From Algoriphagus zhangzhouensis (GTDB lineage Bacteria > Bacteroidota > Bacteroidia > Cytophagales > Cyclobacteriaceae): a DNA stretch of 64,000 bases. The stretch lies in NCBI RefSeq assembly GCF_900148515.1, contig NZ_FRXN01000001.1, forward strand, positions 310,001 to 374,000, given 5' to 3'. Each line of letters starts with the position of its first letter. Position 1 is the stretch's first letter. The notes under the pieces were generated by a model. That model saw only the letters and a program-made list of their open reading frames with translations, had not been told where the DNA came from and did no database searches. Position numbers and translations under genes: made by a program. Positions 18,261 through 26,198 of this stretch are shown in pieces.

Positions 18261-19087
18261 TGAAAAGATACTTTTCCTTTTTGGTATTGATTGCATTGTT
18301 TTCCTGTCAGGAGGAGGTGGATTTGCCTTTGGCGACCATAGATGAAGCGATTCCCGTCATCGAAGGAGTGTGGACTGACAAAGACTATTATAATGAAGTG
18401 AAAATTACCCTGGCCAAGAACTATTTTGATACTACAGCCCGACCGATTATTTCTGACGCAGAAGTATTTGTGATGACTCCAGAAAGGGATATGGTTATAA
18501 AATTGACCTATTATCCAGAAACGGAGTCCTATAAAAGCTCGGACAATCAAGTGGTCGCTGAAATAGGAAGAACCTATGAGCTTCATGTTGCGTGGCAGGA
18601 TAAATATTTTGTCTCTTCAGGCACTATGCTCGCTCCGCCAATTTTGGATAGTTTGACTTATGAATTTAAAGAGGAGCGTCTTTTTTTTGATGAGGGTTAT
18701 TTTATTAAAGCCTATGGCAAAATCCCTTTTGAAGACGATAATTATTATCGAATTCGGGTTATCGAAAATGATTCCTTGAAAAATAGCAGGGATGATTATT
18801 TGTTATTTGATGACACTTTTGGCCTAAAGTTCTTTGAAGAAGGATTGGAACTTGGTTATGCATTTGATGAAGGGGATAGGGTGAGAATGGAATTGTTTCG
18901 GATGAATCGGGATGTTTATAACTATTTCACCGAACTAGTCGGACTCCTGTATAATGATGGAGGTTTATTTAGCCCGCCACCTCAAAATCCAGATAACAAT
19001 ATTCGAATCCAGCAAGGCGGAGGAGATGTATTGGGGTATTTCATGGTTAGTCCAGTGCTTTCAGAGACTGTTTTGATACGAGAATAA
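18260..19087 (+). CDS. DUF4249 lipoprotein, partner of the TonB receptor
   Basis: 275 residues from the ATG at 18260, which shares its A with the receptor's TGA stop. The lipoprotein signal has lipobox LFSC (Cys16). The body resembles the DUF4249 family: the VIEGVWTDKDYYNEVKITLAK strand region, a YELHVAW strand and a C-terminal YFMVSPV segment. DUF4249 proteins are encoded next to TonB receptors and may act as surface lids or ligand-binding partners; this is inference. A strong terminator overlaps the stop codon. Confidence 0.82.
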   Translation: MKRYFSFLVLIALFSCQEEVDLPLATIDEAIPVIEGVWTDKDYYNEVKITLAKNYFDTTARPIISDAEVFVMTPERDMVIKLTYYPETESYKSSDNQVVAEIGRTYELHVAWQDKYFVSSGTMLAPPILDSLTYEFKEERLFFDEGYFIKAYGKIPFEDDNYYRIRVIENDSLKNSRDDYLLFDDTFGLKFFEEGLELGYAFDEGDRVRMELFRMNRDVYNYFTELVGLLYNDGGLFSPPPQNPDNNIRIQQGGGDVLGYFMVSPVLSETVLIRE

Positions 19088-19117
19088 GAGGAGTTTGATT
19101 ACTCTTCTTATTTTTTT
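19083..19117 (+). terminator. Terminator after the DUF4249 gene
   Basis: Arms AATAAGAGGAGT (19083-19094) and ACTCTTCTTATT (19101-19112) pair over 12 bp with one G-U pair, followed by a T-run to 19117. The hairpin begins inside the final codons and stop of the gene. Confidence 0.85.
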
Positions 19118-19175
19118 GAAGTAGATCTACGAAAATTTAATAGGAAGTTTAAAAAATTCATTTTACATTAGAGAT

Positions 19176-19550
19176 ATGAAAGAATTATCGCAGCAGGAAG
19201 AACGCGTCATGCGTTTGTTTTGGAAAAAAGGACAAGCTTTGGTTAGAGATGTTTTGGATGAATTGCCAGAACCTAAGCCACCTTATACCACTTTGGCTTC
19301 TACGATTAGATTATTGGAGAAAAAGGGGTATTTAACTCATAAAGTTTATGGTACGACTCACATGTATATTCCCACAGTGAGCCAGGAAGAGTACTCAAAG
19401 TCAAGCATTAACCATATGGTGAAGCATTTCTTTGAAGGTTCTGTTGGAAATTTCCTCTCTTTTATGGTCAAAGAAAAAAAGATCTCCAAAGATGAAGTGG
19501 AAGACTTACAAAAGTTGATTGATGACTACGAAAAGAAAGGTAAGAAATGA
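19176..19550 (+). CDS. BlaI/MecI-family transcriptional repressor
   Basis: 124-residue winged-helix repressor. The N-terminal half (ELSQQEERVMRLFWKKGQALVRDVLDELP) and the wing region (YTTLASTIRLLEKKGYL) are typical. The C-terminal helices form the dimer domain that is cleaved when the partner protease is activated. The M56 protease gene overlaps its stop (ATGA), the standard BlaI-BlaR1 order. It presumably represses its own operon; no clear TACA-TGTA dyad was found upstream. No beta-lactamase or PBP gene is nearby, so the regulated target is unknown. Confidence 0.9.
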   Translation: MKELSQQEERVMRLFWKKGQALVRDVLDELPEPKPPYTTLASTIRLLEKKGYLTHKVYGTTHMYIPTVSQEEYSKSSINHMVKHFFEGSVGNFLSFMVKEKKISKDEVEDLQKLIDDYEKKGKK

Positions 19551-20818
19551 AAATCCTCTTCAATTTTCTCCTAGAAGGGAGTTTGATCTTGGCGATAGGC
19601 TGGGTCTTTTTTAAACTTGTTTTGGAAAGACTGACATTTTTTGATTGGAATAGGACAGTCTTATTGAGCCTATTGACAATGGTTCTTGTTCTCCCGTTTT
19701 TATCCTTCAAATTAAATAATCCTGATTCCGCTATGTTGGAATATACCATGCCAACTTTTCAAGTAGGGCAAGGTGTACAAACCGAATCGGGTATTACCTG
19801 GCAAGAGGCACTTTTGGGAGTCTATTTGGTAGGCTTGTTTGTGGGCTTGGTGAAATTTTCATTAGGTCTTGCAAAGCCGATTTTTCAATTGCAGCTGGTC
19901 GAAAAATACGATTACAAAGGGATGAAACTGGCAGTGCATCCAAGCTTTGAGCCAGCTTCTTTTTTCAATTATATTCTTTTGCCAAAGTATGATCCAGAAG
20001 ATCCAGATCAGAAGCAAATTTTATTGCATGAGTCTATCCATGTGTCCAAAAAGCATACCTGGGACTTGATTTTGATCCAATTATGTAAAGCTGTTTTTTG
20101 GTTCAATCCACTGGTTTACAGCTTTGAAAAATCGCTTCGAGAAGTGCATGAATATCAGGCAGATCAGGGGGTGACTCAATCGTATTCCCAGATTGATTAT
20201 TCAAGATTGCTTGTAAAACTGGTCGCTCAGGACCAAGGATGGCAGTTGATGAATTCTTTCAACCAGTTTCAAACCAAAAAACGAATTGTGATGATGAACA
20301 AAACAAAATCTAATGAGGCGCAGAAGAGTAGATTTCTGCTCGTAGTGCCGATGTTGGCATTGATGGTATTTGTATTTGCTTGTGAGCAGAATTTGGATGA
20401 TGAACCAATCAAGCCCGATCAAATTGTAGAAGTTGTCAATGAAGATGGTTCTACTGACTTGAAAGGATTAGTCAATGGCCGTGTTACTGAAATTTCTGCA
20501 GATGAAATTTTTGATATTGTAGAAGTTCAACCGCTACCACCTGGTGGAATGGAAGGATGGAATGCATATTTGGCCTCCAACCTGACTTATCCAGCTCAAG
20601 CTAGACAAATGGGAATAGAAGGTACTGTGATTGTAGCTTTCGTCATTAATACAGATGGTTCCATTCAAGATGTTGAAATATTAAGAGGGGTTGGAGCAGG
20701 ATGTGATGCAGAAGCTGTAAGGGTGATTCAAAATGCACCTAATTGGGAACCTGGAAAACAGAGAAATCGAGAGGTAAGAACAAGAATGCGACTTCCAATC
20801 CGATTTAAATTAAGCTAA
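19547..20818 (+). CDS. M56 (BlaR1-type) metallopeptidase fused to a TonB C-terminal domain
   Basis: 423 residues. Membrane segments lie near residues 5-27, 35-55 and 88-108. The zinc protease motif HESIH is at 161-165, with the third-ligand region HEYQAD at 201-206. A fourth membrane segment lies near 265-280. The extracytoplasmic end is not a penicillin-binding sensor but a TonB C-terminal domain (about 340-423: NLTYPAQARQMGIEGTV, LRGVGAGCDAEAVRVI). The fusion suggests a sensor whose signal comes through the cell envelope. The gene is coupled to blaI by a 4-bp overlap. Confidence 0.88.
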   Translation: MKILFNFLLEGSLILAIGWVFFKLVLERLTFFDWNRTVLLSLLTMVLVLPFLSFKLNNPDSAMLEYTMPTFQVGQGVQTESGITWQEALLGVYLVGLFVGLVKFSLGLAKPIFQLQLVEKYDYKGMKLAVHPSFEPASFFNYILLPKYDPEDPDQKQILLHESIHVSKKHTWDLILIQLCKAVFWFNPLVYSFEKSLREVHEYQADQGVTQSYSQIDYSRLLVKLVAQDQGWQLMNSFNQFQTKKRIVMMNKTKSNEAQKSRFLLVVPMLALMVFVFACEQNLDDEPIKPDQIVEVVNEDGSTDLKGLVNGRVTEISADEIFDIVEVQPLPPGGMEGWNAYLASNLTYPAQARQMGIEGTVIVAFVINTDGSIQDVEILRGVGAGCDAEAVRVIQNAPNWEPGKQRNREVRTRMRLPIRFKLS

Positions 20819-20842
20819 AATCTAGGGGTGATTATTTGAAAA

Positions 20843-20871
20843 ACTCCCCGGTTTCAGGGGAGTCTTTTTTT
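20843..20871 (+). terminator. Terminator after the M56-TonB gene
   Basis: Arms ACTCCCC (20843-20849) and GGGGAGT (20857-20863) around a 7-base loop, followed by a run of seven T. It separates the M56 gene from its TonB-domain neighbour, which may therefore be separately transcribed or reached by readthrough. Confidence 0.85.
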
Positions 20872-20903
20872 GCCCTTTTTTGAAAACTAAACCATAAAAT
20901 AAC

Positions 20904-21305
20904 ATGAAAAAATTAAGTGTACTTTCTTTGGTCCTATTCCTAACTATAGGCCTATCTCAAATCTCTTTAGCTCAAGAAACAATTAAAGCAAATGAGGTTC
21001 AGGAATTGGATAAAATTCCTCAATTCAAAGGAGGGATGGATGGATTGATTACTTATTTGTCTACAAATCTAAAATACCCTGAAGCTGCGAAAGAAAAAGG
21101 AATTGAAGGGACTGTGGCTGTGAAGTTTGTAGTAGAACTTGACGGTTCGGTTTCTAATGTGGAGATTCTCAGAGGAATTGGAGCCGGCTGCGATCAAGAG
21201 GCTTTGCGGGTAATAAAAGAATCAAAAGATTGGACTCCAGGAGAAAAAGATGGGAAGAAAGTCCGAACTGAAATGAGGCTCCCTATTAATTTTAAATTAA
21301 GTTGA
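20904..21305 (+). CDS. Secreted TonB C-terminal-domain protein
   Basis: 133 residues: a cleavable signal peptide (cleavage after SLAQ) followed directly by a TonB C-terminal domain. There is no lasting membrane anchor and no Pro-rich spacer, so it cannot act as a normal TonB. The domain is very like the end of the M56 protein just upstream (GIEGTV, VEILRG, GAGCD, LRVI, RTEMRLPI against RTRMRLPI). It therefore looks like a local duplication of that module. It may compete for, or report on, the partner of the M56 sensor; this is inference. Confidence 0.8.
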   Translation: MKKLSVLSLVLFLTIGLSQISLAQETIKANEVQELDKIPQFKGGMDGLITYLSTNLKYPEAAKEKGIEGTVAVKFVVELDGSVSNVEILRGIGAGCDQEALRVIKESKDWTPGEKDGKKVRTEMRLPINFKLS

Positions 21306-21332
21306 TTTTTTAGATTATTCAATTTTTTAAAG

Positions 21333-21357
21333 ACTCCATTTTTTAGTGGAGTTTTTT
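21333..21357 (+). terminator. Terminator after the secreted TonB-domain gene
   Basis: Arms ACTCCA (21333-21338) and TGGAGT (21347-21352), then a T-run. The stem is short but well placed 28 bp after the stop. Confidence 0.65.
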
Positions 21358-21373
21358 ATTTCGATAAAAAAGT

Positions 21374-21394
21374 AAAGCAGGCCAAAAGCCTGCT
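21374..21394 (-). terminator. Terminator of the DUF1080 gene
   Basis: AGCAGGC and GCCTGCT (arms 21376-21382 and 21388-21394) pair around a 5-base loop. On the minus strand the stem is followed by TTTACTTTTTT. It lies about 10 bp beyond the DUF1080 stop and faces the + strand terminator. Confidence 0.75.
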
Positions 21395-21404
21395 TTTTCA
21401 ATCA

Positions 21405-22163
21405 TTAAAAATCTGTAGACTTACCATCCAAATTCAAATCCTTGATCCAGACATTTCGATACAGGACATCATGTCCTTCAGCTTGAAGTTTTAGACCACC
21501 TGGAGTATCTGTAATTCCTTTTCCGCCTTCATTTCCACCATCAAGTCCTGAGTTGGGACCACCCCAAACTTGTTGGATACTCACGTCTTCATGGATCTTT
21601 TTGCCATTGAAATAAATGGTCACTTTGGGTTGTTCAACCAATTTTCCATTTTCAAAACGTGCTGCTTTGAATACGATATCGTAAGAATTCCATTTTCCAA
21701 TTCCATTATAGGCTTCTTCTTTTGGAAGGTGTTCATTAATCACTGCAGCCATGCCATGAAGTCCATAATCTCCATCAAGAACTTGGATTTCATATCTATT
21801 TTGAAGATAAACACCGCTGTTACCTCCTTCTTTTTCGATCAAAAACTCTACATGAGCTCTGAAGTCTTTTAATTTTTTCTTTGTTACTATATCTGCTGCA
21901 CCATAAAGGCCTCCAGCTGCTGATGGGTCATTGGAACTGATTGCTTTTCCTCCGGTAACAGGATCTTTTACTTCAGCCCATTTGATTGGATCTTCAGCTT
22001 TGAATCGAGGGCCTTTCCAATACTCCCATTTGTCCAAAAGCATTTTTTTACTGCCGTCAAGCATCAGTTCTGCACCCTCAATAGGTGGAGTTCCAACACC
22101 AACTTGGGCATTAGAGAAAGAGTAACTTCCGATTAGAAACAGGGCTACTAAAATTGATTTCAT
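21405..22163 (-). CDS. DUF1080 / 3-keto-disaccharide hydrolase-like secreted protein
   Basis: 252 residues from the ATG at 22163; an in-frame ATG at 22190 adds nine residues ahead of the signal peptide. Signal peptide MKSILVALFLIGSYSFSNAQ. The body is the DUF1080 lectin-like sandwich (LKDFRAHVEFLIEKEGGNSG, YEIQVLDGDYG, WNSYDIVFKAARFE, GGLKLQAEGHDVLYRNVWI). Members hydrolyse 3-keto-glycosides or bind sugars in the periplasm. No 3-ketoglycoside dehydrogenase is adjacent, so the substrate is open. Confidence 0.82.
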   Translation of the reverse strand: MKSILVALFLIGSYSFSNAQVGVGTPPIEGAELMLDGSKKMLLDKWEYWKGPRFKAEDPIKWAEVKDPVTGGKAISSNDPSAAGGLYGAADIVTKKKLKDFRAHVEFLIEKEGGNSGVYLQNRYEIQVLDGDYGLHGMAAVINEHLPKEEAYNGIGKWNSYDIVFKAARFENGKLVEQPKVTIYFNGKKIHEDVSIQQVWGGPNSGLDGGNEGGKGITDTPGGLKLQAEGHDVLYRNVWIKDLNLDGKSTDF

Positions 22164-22327
22164 TTTTATCTGGGAAAAATTGCGATTCATAGGTTTAAGG
22201 GTTTAAAGAAAGATTTAGTAAGTATTCGATACTTTTTTGTCAATTTGGTTAATTTTAGGAAAGCGAAAAATTTATTTTCCATGGAATGCCCTAAAAGGCT
22301 AGGATTTTTACACTAATACGAATAATT

Positions 22328-23221
22328 ATGAAATGGGAAGGCCGTAGAAAAAGTCAAAATGTTGAAGATAGAAGGGGACAAAGTGGAGGCGGAGGTGGAG
22401 GATTCAATCCTTTGCTGATTGGTCCTTTGCTGAAAATCTTATTTTCCAAAACTGGTCTAATCATCGTTGGGATTGTGATTGTTTTCTCTGTGGTAACCGG
22501 TACAAATCCCTTGAATTTCATCGGTGGATTCTTAGGAGGAGGAAGCCAGGGTTTTACCACAGAAACCAATTATACGCCAACGGCTGAGGAAGATCGTTTG
22601 GCCGAATTTAGTACAATCATTTTAGGTGATACTGAAATCGTCTGGAACCAGTTAATCGAAAATTATCGAGAACCAACTCTTGTTCTTTTTACGGGCTCTG
22701 TTTCTTCTGCCTGTGGGAATGCTAGTGCTTCAACCGGACCTTTTTACTGCCCTGGCGATGAAAAGTTATACATTGATCTAAGCTTTTTTGAAGAGATGGA
22801 AAACCGATTGAATGCTCCCGGAGATTTTGCTCAAGCTTATGTAATTGCCCATGAAGTAGGGCACCATATTCAAAAAATCATGGGAATAACTGATGAAGTC
22901 CACAATCTCCGAGGTCAAGTCAGCGAAAAGGAATACAATCAGTATTCTGTCAAATTGGAACTGCAGGCAGACTTTTTAGCAGGTGTTTGGGCTCATCATA
23001 GTCAAAAAACCAGTGGAATGATGGAAAGAGGAGATTTGGAAGAAGCACTCAATGCTGCAAATGCCATTGGCGATGACCGACTTCAAAAACAAGCCACTGG
23101 TAGGGTAGTTCCTGATTCATTTACGCACGGAACTTCCGCTCAGCGTATGAGATGGTTTAAGAAAGGATTTGATACTGGAGATTTAAGACAGGGAGATACC
23201 TTCAGTGCAGAGACACTTTAG
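22328..23221 (+). CDS. ypfJ: Neutral zinc metallopeptidase, YpfJ family
   Basis: 297 residues of the putative neutral zinc metallopeptidase family (PF04228). A Gly-rich cytoplasmic start and one membrane anchor (about residues 38-60) precede a periplasmic domain. The zinc site is HEVGHH, in the VIAHEVGHHIQKIMG segment, with a downstream ELQADFLAGVWAHH segment providing the third ligand. The FYCPGDEKLYIDLSFF segment is characteristic. The biological substrate is unknown for the family. The gene ends in a 4-bp convergent overlap with the universal stress gene, without a terminator. Confidence 0.9.
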   Translation: MKWEGRRKSQNVEDRRGQSGGGGGGFNPLLIGPLLKILFSKTGLIIVGIVIVFSVVTGTNPLNFIGGFLGGGSQGFTTETNYTPTAEEDRLAEFSTIILGDTEIVWNQLIENYREPTLVLFTGSVSSACGNASASTGPFYCPGDEKLYIDLSFFEEMENRLNAPGDFAQAYVIAHEVGHHIQKIMGITDEVHNLRGQVSEKEYNQYSVKLELQADFLAGVWAHHSQKTSGMMERGDLEEALNAANAIGDDRLQKQATGRVVPDSFTHGTSAQRMRWFKKGFDTGDLRQGDTFSAETL

Positions 23222-24138
23222 ATTTCAAGAATATAATCCAGAATTCCGGCATTCTTTCCTTTTGGTCTAGTTACCAAAAGAGGCATGCTGTCATTGTATT
23301 GGATTAATCTTTCTGCCATACTTCCAATGAAAAGAGCTGTTGCTGCGGTACGGCCTTTAGCGCCAATGATGATTCCGTCAGCTTCGATTTCCATAGCCTT
23401 GGAGACAATTTCTTGTACTGGATCATCATCCTCGTCTTTGGTATAGATAGGAGTGATTTTGACTCCTTTTGTATCTATTTTACGGATGAACTTCTTGTAA
23501 TTGATCTCAGCATGCATTTGCATGATCTGAGTAAACTCCTCGTAACTTTTGCCTGTGAAGTGATAACCTGATGGTACGGTGAATACGTTTTGACAGACGA
23601 TTTCAACATTTCCGTGCTTATTGGCAATCATGATTGCTTCTTCAAGGGCATCTTTGGAGTATTCTGAAAAATCTGAAGGAACTAAGATTTTGCTCAACTT
23701 GGCAACTGAGTTCTCAGGAACAATCATCAAAGAGCAGGAAGCTCTTCTTGCCAATCGCAGGGAAGCGACTCCAGTTCCAGGTAAATCAACTTTTCTACCG
23801 ATTATGATCATGTCAGCAGATTTTTCTTCTGCTAATTTGAGGACCTTCTTTGAAAGCGAACCTTCTTTGACGATGTAGTTTAATGAAATGTTTTTCGTAT
23901 TTCCAAAGTTCTCTTTAACGACAGTTTCCATGGCTTCTTGTCTTTCATTGATCATGTTTTCGACCAAATTTGGAAACTCCTCCAGGACTTCTTTAGGTAC
24001 CGATAAATTCTTGATTACGTTGACGAAATAAACCTTTTTAGTCTGGTTTACTTTTGCAACAAAAGAGGCATATTGGATCAGAGTTTTATCCAAAGTGGTC
24101 TGATCAAGACAAACAATCAGTTTTTTAATCAAGTACAT
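23218..24138 (-). CDS. Universal stress protein, two-domain
   Basis: 306 residues with two tandem UspA folds. The first (1-145) ends in MIIIGRK and LRLARRASCSLMIVP. The second (148-290) starts KILVPSDFSEYSKDALEEA and has IIIGAKGR and SMAERLIQYNDSMPLLV. The nucleotide-binding G-2x-G-9x-G pattern is only partly kept, so ATP binding is uncertain. A minus-strand -7 box TAACTTTG (24168 to 24161) lies 23 bp upstream. Such proteins respond to starvation or redox stress. A second Usp gene lies at 31.6 kb. Confidence 0.88.
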   Translation of the reverse strand: MYLIKKLIVCLDQTTLDKTLIQYASFVAKVNQTKKVYFVNVIKNLSVPKEVLEEFPNLVENMINERQEAMETVVKENFGNTKNISLNYIVKEGSLSKKVLKLAEEKSADMIIIGRKVDLPGTGVASLRLARRASCSLMIVPENSVAKLSKILVPSDFSEYSKDALEEAIMIANKHGNVEIVCQNVFTVPSGYHFTGKSYEEFTQIMQMHAEINYKKFIRKIDTKGVKITPIYTKDEDDDPVQEIVSKAMEIEADGIIIGAKGRTAATALFIGSMAERLIQYNDSMPLLVTRPKGKNAGILDYILEI

Positions 24139-24160
24139 AGTCTTCCTGGATTTGGATTCG

Positions 24161-24168
24161 CAAAGTTA
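24161..24168 (-). promoter_or_regulatory. -7 box of the two-domain universal stress gene
   Basis: TAACTTTG on the minus strand matches TAnnTTTG, 23 bp before the ATG at 24138. No convincing -33 TTG was found. Confidence 0.4.
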
Positions 24169-24342
24169 AAGTTAAAAAGGAAATTTAAAGTTCTGTATCG
24201 GTATAAAATTTTGATTTTATTTAGTTTTAATCTAATATTTATTTAGGTATTGAATTATTGCAATTAATATCCAAATAAAATTCTATTTCATGATCTGTTT
24301 AAAAACAGGATTAACATTTTATTTTAATTTCTTTCAGTATCC

Positions 24343-24373
24343 TTAACCCCTCGATGAATATATCGTATATTTG
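24343..24373 (+). promoter_or_regulatory. Promoter of the 6S-like RNA
   Basis: TATATTTG at 24366-24373 matches TAnnTTTG exactly, and a TTA at 24343-24345 stands 20 bases upstream in the -33 position. The predicted start coincides with the first paired base of the RNA (24378). Confidence 0.65.
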
Positions 24374-24377
24374 CAGG

Positions 24378-24572
24378 AGTCCGGGTCGCTGACATGTTCA
24401 AACTTCACAATTTAACAAAATACCGAGTGAAGCCCTTTCCAAAAACAGGCCTCACCCCGATAGCTATTGGGGCCTCGCCATTCGGCAGGATAACAGTGGA
24501 AGTTTGCGGTTCTCAGGCAGCTCAAATCTTGTCTATAAGGAGGTTTGTAACACTCTAAGATCCGGGCTTTTT
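24378..24572 (+). ncRNA. Structured small RNA with paired ends, 6S-like
   Basis: No reading frame occupies this stretch. The first ten bases AGTCCGGGTC (24378-24387) pair completely with GATCCGGGCT (24559-24568), allowing two G-U pairs, and TTTTT follows. Inside, CAAACTTC (24399-24406) pairs perfectly with GAAGTTTG (24499-24506). CCCCGATAG with CTATTGGGG (24455-24472) forms a central hairpin. An 8-bp hairpin (24523-24530 with 24540-24547) sits on the 3' side of the large open region. Length of about 190 nt, a closing stem and a wide bubble fit 6S RNA, which binds housekeeping RNA polymerase. RNase P, SRP RNA and tmRNA signatures are absent. The 3' end overlaps the stop of the convergent flippase gene. 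Confidence 0.6.
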
Positions 24573-26030
24573 AATTTTTTGCCTAATCCATTCCAGCTCT
24601 TCTTTTCCAGAGAATCCTGACAAAGCGATCATCCAATATAATACTACTATTAAAATTGATCTAATTCCCATATTGATCAATGGATTTTCCATGACTGGTA
24701 GGAAGCTAGCCAATGATAAAACAAGTAAGCCGGCCCCTAAAATTTTTAAGCTGTGCAGATCAAAAGGGTTGAGCTTTAAGTTGATTTTCAAATAAATGAA
24801 TTTCACCAAGTTGAAAAGCAACATCACTAGAGCTGATGCGATGGCTGCTCCTTCGATTCCGTAAATAGGTATCAGCAGATAATTAAATAGAATAATCATC
24901 CCGCTCATGATGACGGTGGCAATCAGATTGAATCGATAATAGTTTGAGAAAACTAAAATTTCGCCATTGATTGAAAATGCCACATCAAAAAGCTTTCCCA
25001 CTCCAATAAATAATACCACCCATTTGCCGCTTTCATAGATCTCCCGGTTTGGTATGAAATGATAAATCGAATCAATATTTGCCCAAATGCCAATGAAAAG
25101 TAAGAGGCAGATATATAGTTGTCTTCGAGATACTTGCTTGTAAAGAGTGTTGATTTCTGATATTTCATTTTTTGAAAAGTGATCGGCAATCACTGGCATA
25201 ACCACTTGTGATATGGCTCTTCGGGGCATTTCTATGACCAAGGCCATGCTAAAAGCAATGGTATAAATGGCATTAGCCTCCAAACTGACCATGGAGCTGA
25301 CCATGATGCTATCGATCTTCAAAATCAAAGTAGAAGCAGCTGTTGCTAAAAAAGTTATCAGGCTGAATTTCAAAAAAGAAGAACGAAAACCTTCCGGAAA
25401 TGAATTCCAATTGAAATCTAAACGGAGTACTTTTAACCAAATCAGGTAGACAAGCATCCCGACAAGTGGTATTCCATAGACTAGAATCAATCCAGCCATC
25501 AACTGGTCAAAATTGATCCAACCACCCAGGAAAGATAAAATCCATAGTCCTGTCAATAGACGAAGTAAAACCTCCCTGAAAAAAGCAGGAATTGCCACTT
25601 TCAGGTAAGAGCGACTATAGGCATCCAAAATGGAATTTGCCAATGCCAAAAAAGTGATCATCAGCACTATCCAAAGGTAGTTGATGACCTCAGGTGAATT
25701 TTTTGAAAATAGCCCGATGACCTGTTCCCGAAAGATATAAAACATCGAACTGACGATCAGAAAACCAATAAATGCCAAGAGCAAACTGAAGCTTAGAAAA
25801 GCCGATTGACCATTTTTTAGCTTGGGAAAATACCTAGTGATTCCATGTCCCAAGCCTAACTGTGCAAAAGGAACAAAAAGTAACCCTAGGTCCTGAATGG
25901 TGCGGAAAGTACCCAATTGTGCTGCCTCTAAGGCATAGGGATAAAGCCAAAGCACATTGAAATAGCCAATGACTACTCCGATGTAGGAAAAAATGGTGGT
26001 CTGAATACTTTGGCTGGCAACTTTGCCCAT
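24555..26030 (-). CDS. Polysaccharide flippase-like membrane protein (MOP superfamily)
   Basis: 491 residues with 12 to 14 hydrophobic helices, of the oligosaccharidyl-lipid/polysaccharide exporter type (Wzx/RfbX-like). The N-terminus TTIFSYIGVVIGYFNVLWLYP and the TMPRRAISQVVMPVIADHF-like central loop (EMPRRAISQVVMP) fit this group. It would flip lipid-linked glycans across the inner membrane. There is no glycosyltransferase or polymerase gene nearby, so its glycan is unknown. Its last codons and stop lie within the 3' end of the 6S-like RNA on the other strand. Confidence 0.85.
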   Translation of the reverse strand: MGKVASQSIQTTIFSYIGVVIGYFNVLWLYPYALEAAQLGTFRTIQDLGLLFVPFAQLGLGHGITRYFPKLKNGQSAFLSFSLLLAFIGFLIVSSMFYIFREQVIGLFSKNSPEVINYLWIVLMITFLALANSILDAYSRSYLKVAIPAFFREVLLRLLTGLWILSFLGGWINFDQLMAGLILVYGIPLVGMLVYLIWLKVLRLDFNWNSFPEGFRSSFLKFSLITFLATAASTLILKIDSIMVSSMVSLEANAIYTIAFSMALVIEMPRRAISQVVMPVIADHFSKNEISEINTLYKQVSRRQLYICLLLFIGIWANIDSIYHFIPNREIYESGKWVVLFIGVGKLFDVAFSINGEILVFSNYYRFNLIATVIMSGMIILFNYLLIPIYGIEGAAIASALVMLLFNLVKFIYLKINLKLNPFDLHSLKILGAGLLVLSLASFLPVMENPLINMGIRSILIVVLYWMIALSGFSGKEELEWIRQKIKKPGS

Positions 26031-26079
26031 GCGTTGAAATTATCAAAAAATCAGGAAAATCAATGACTTGATTTAACAA

Positions 26080-26196
26080 TCAAGGTTTGGCACACTTGTC
26101 ACACCCAGGCTGGGTTTTAGCAGGGAAGAAGAATCTTCTTCCCAAATAGGCCAAGGCCGCCAATACGATTATTCCAACGATAATTTCTTGCCACAT
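26080..26196 (-). CDS. FeoB-associated Cys-rich small membrane protein
   Basis: 38 residues from the ATG at 26196, two bases after the feoB stop. One membrane helix (WQEIIVGIIVLAALAYLG) is followed by a short basic and Cys-containing tail, PGCDKCAKP. This is the FeoB-associated Cys-rich family (PF12669), which replaces FeoC in many bacteria and may help FeoB assembly or sense Fe-S/redox state. A 7-bp hairpin (26067-26084) overlaps its stop and may end the feo transcript. Confidence 0.82.
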   Translation of the reverse strand: MWQEIIVGIIVLAALAYLGRRFFFPAKTQPGCDKCAKP

Positions 26197-26198
26197 AA

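Noticed and set aside
19130..19175. BlaI operator (TACA-TGTA dyad) before the blaI gene
   Set aside because: Only a TACA half-site is present; no dyad could be made out.
24378..24390. AGTCCGGG at the RNA 5' end as an RNase P signature
   Set aside because: Other conserved RNase P elements, such as the ACAGAAA and GGTAA regions, are missing and the RNA is far too short.
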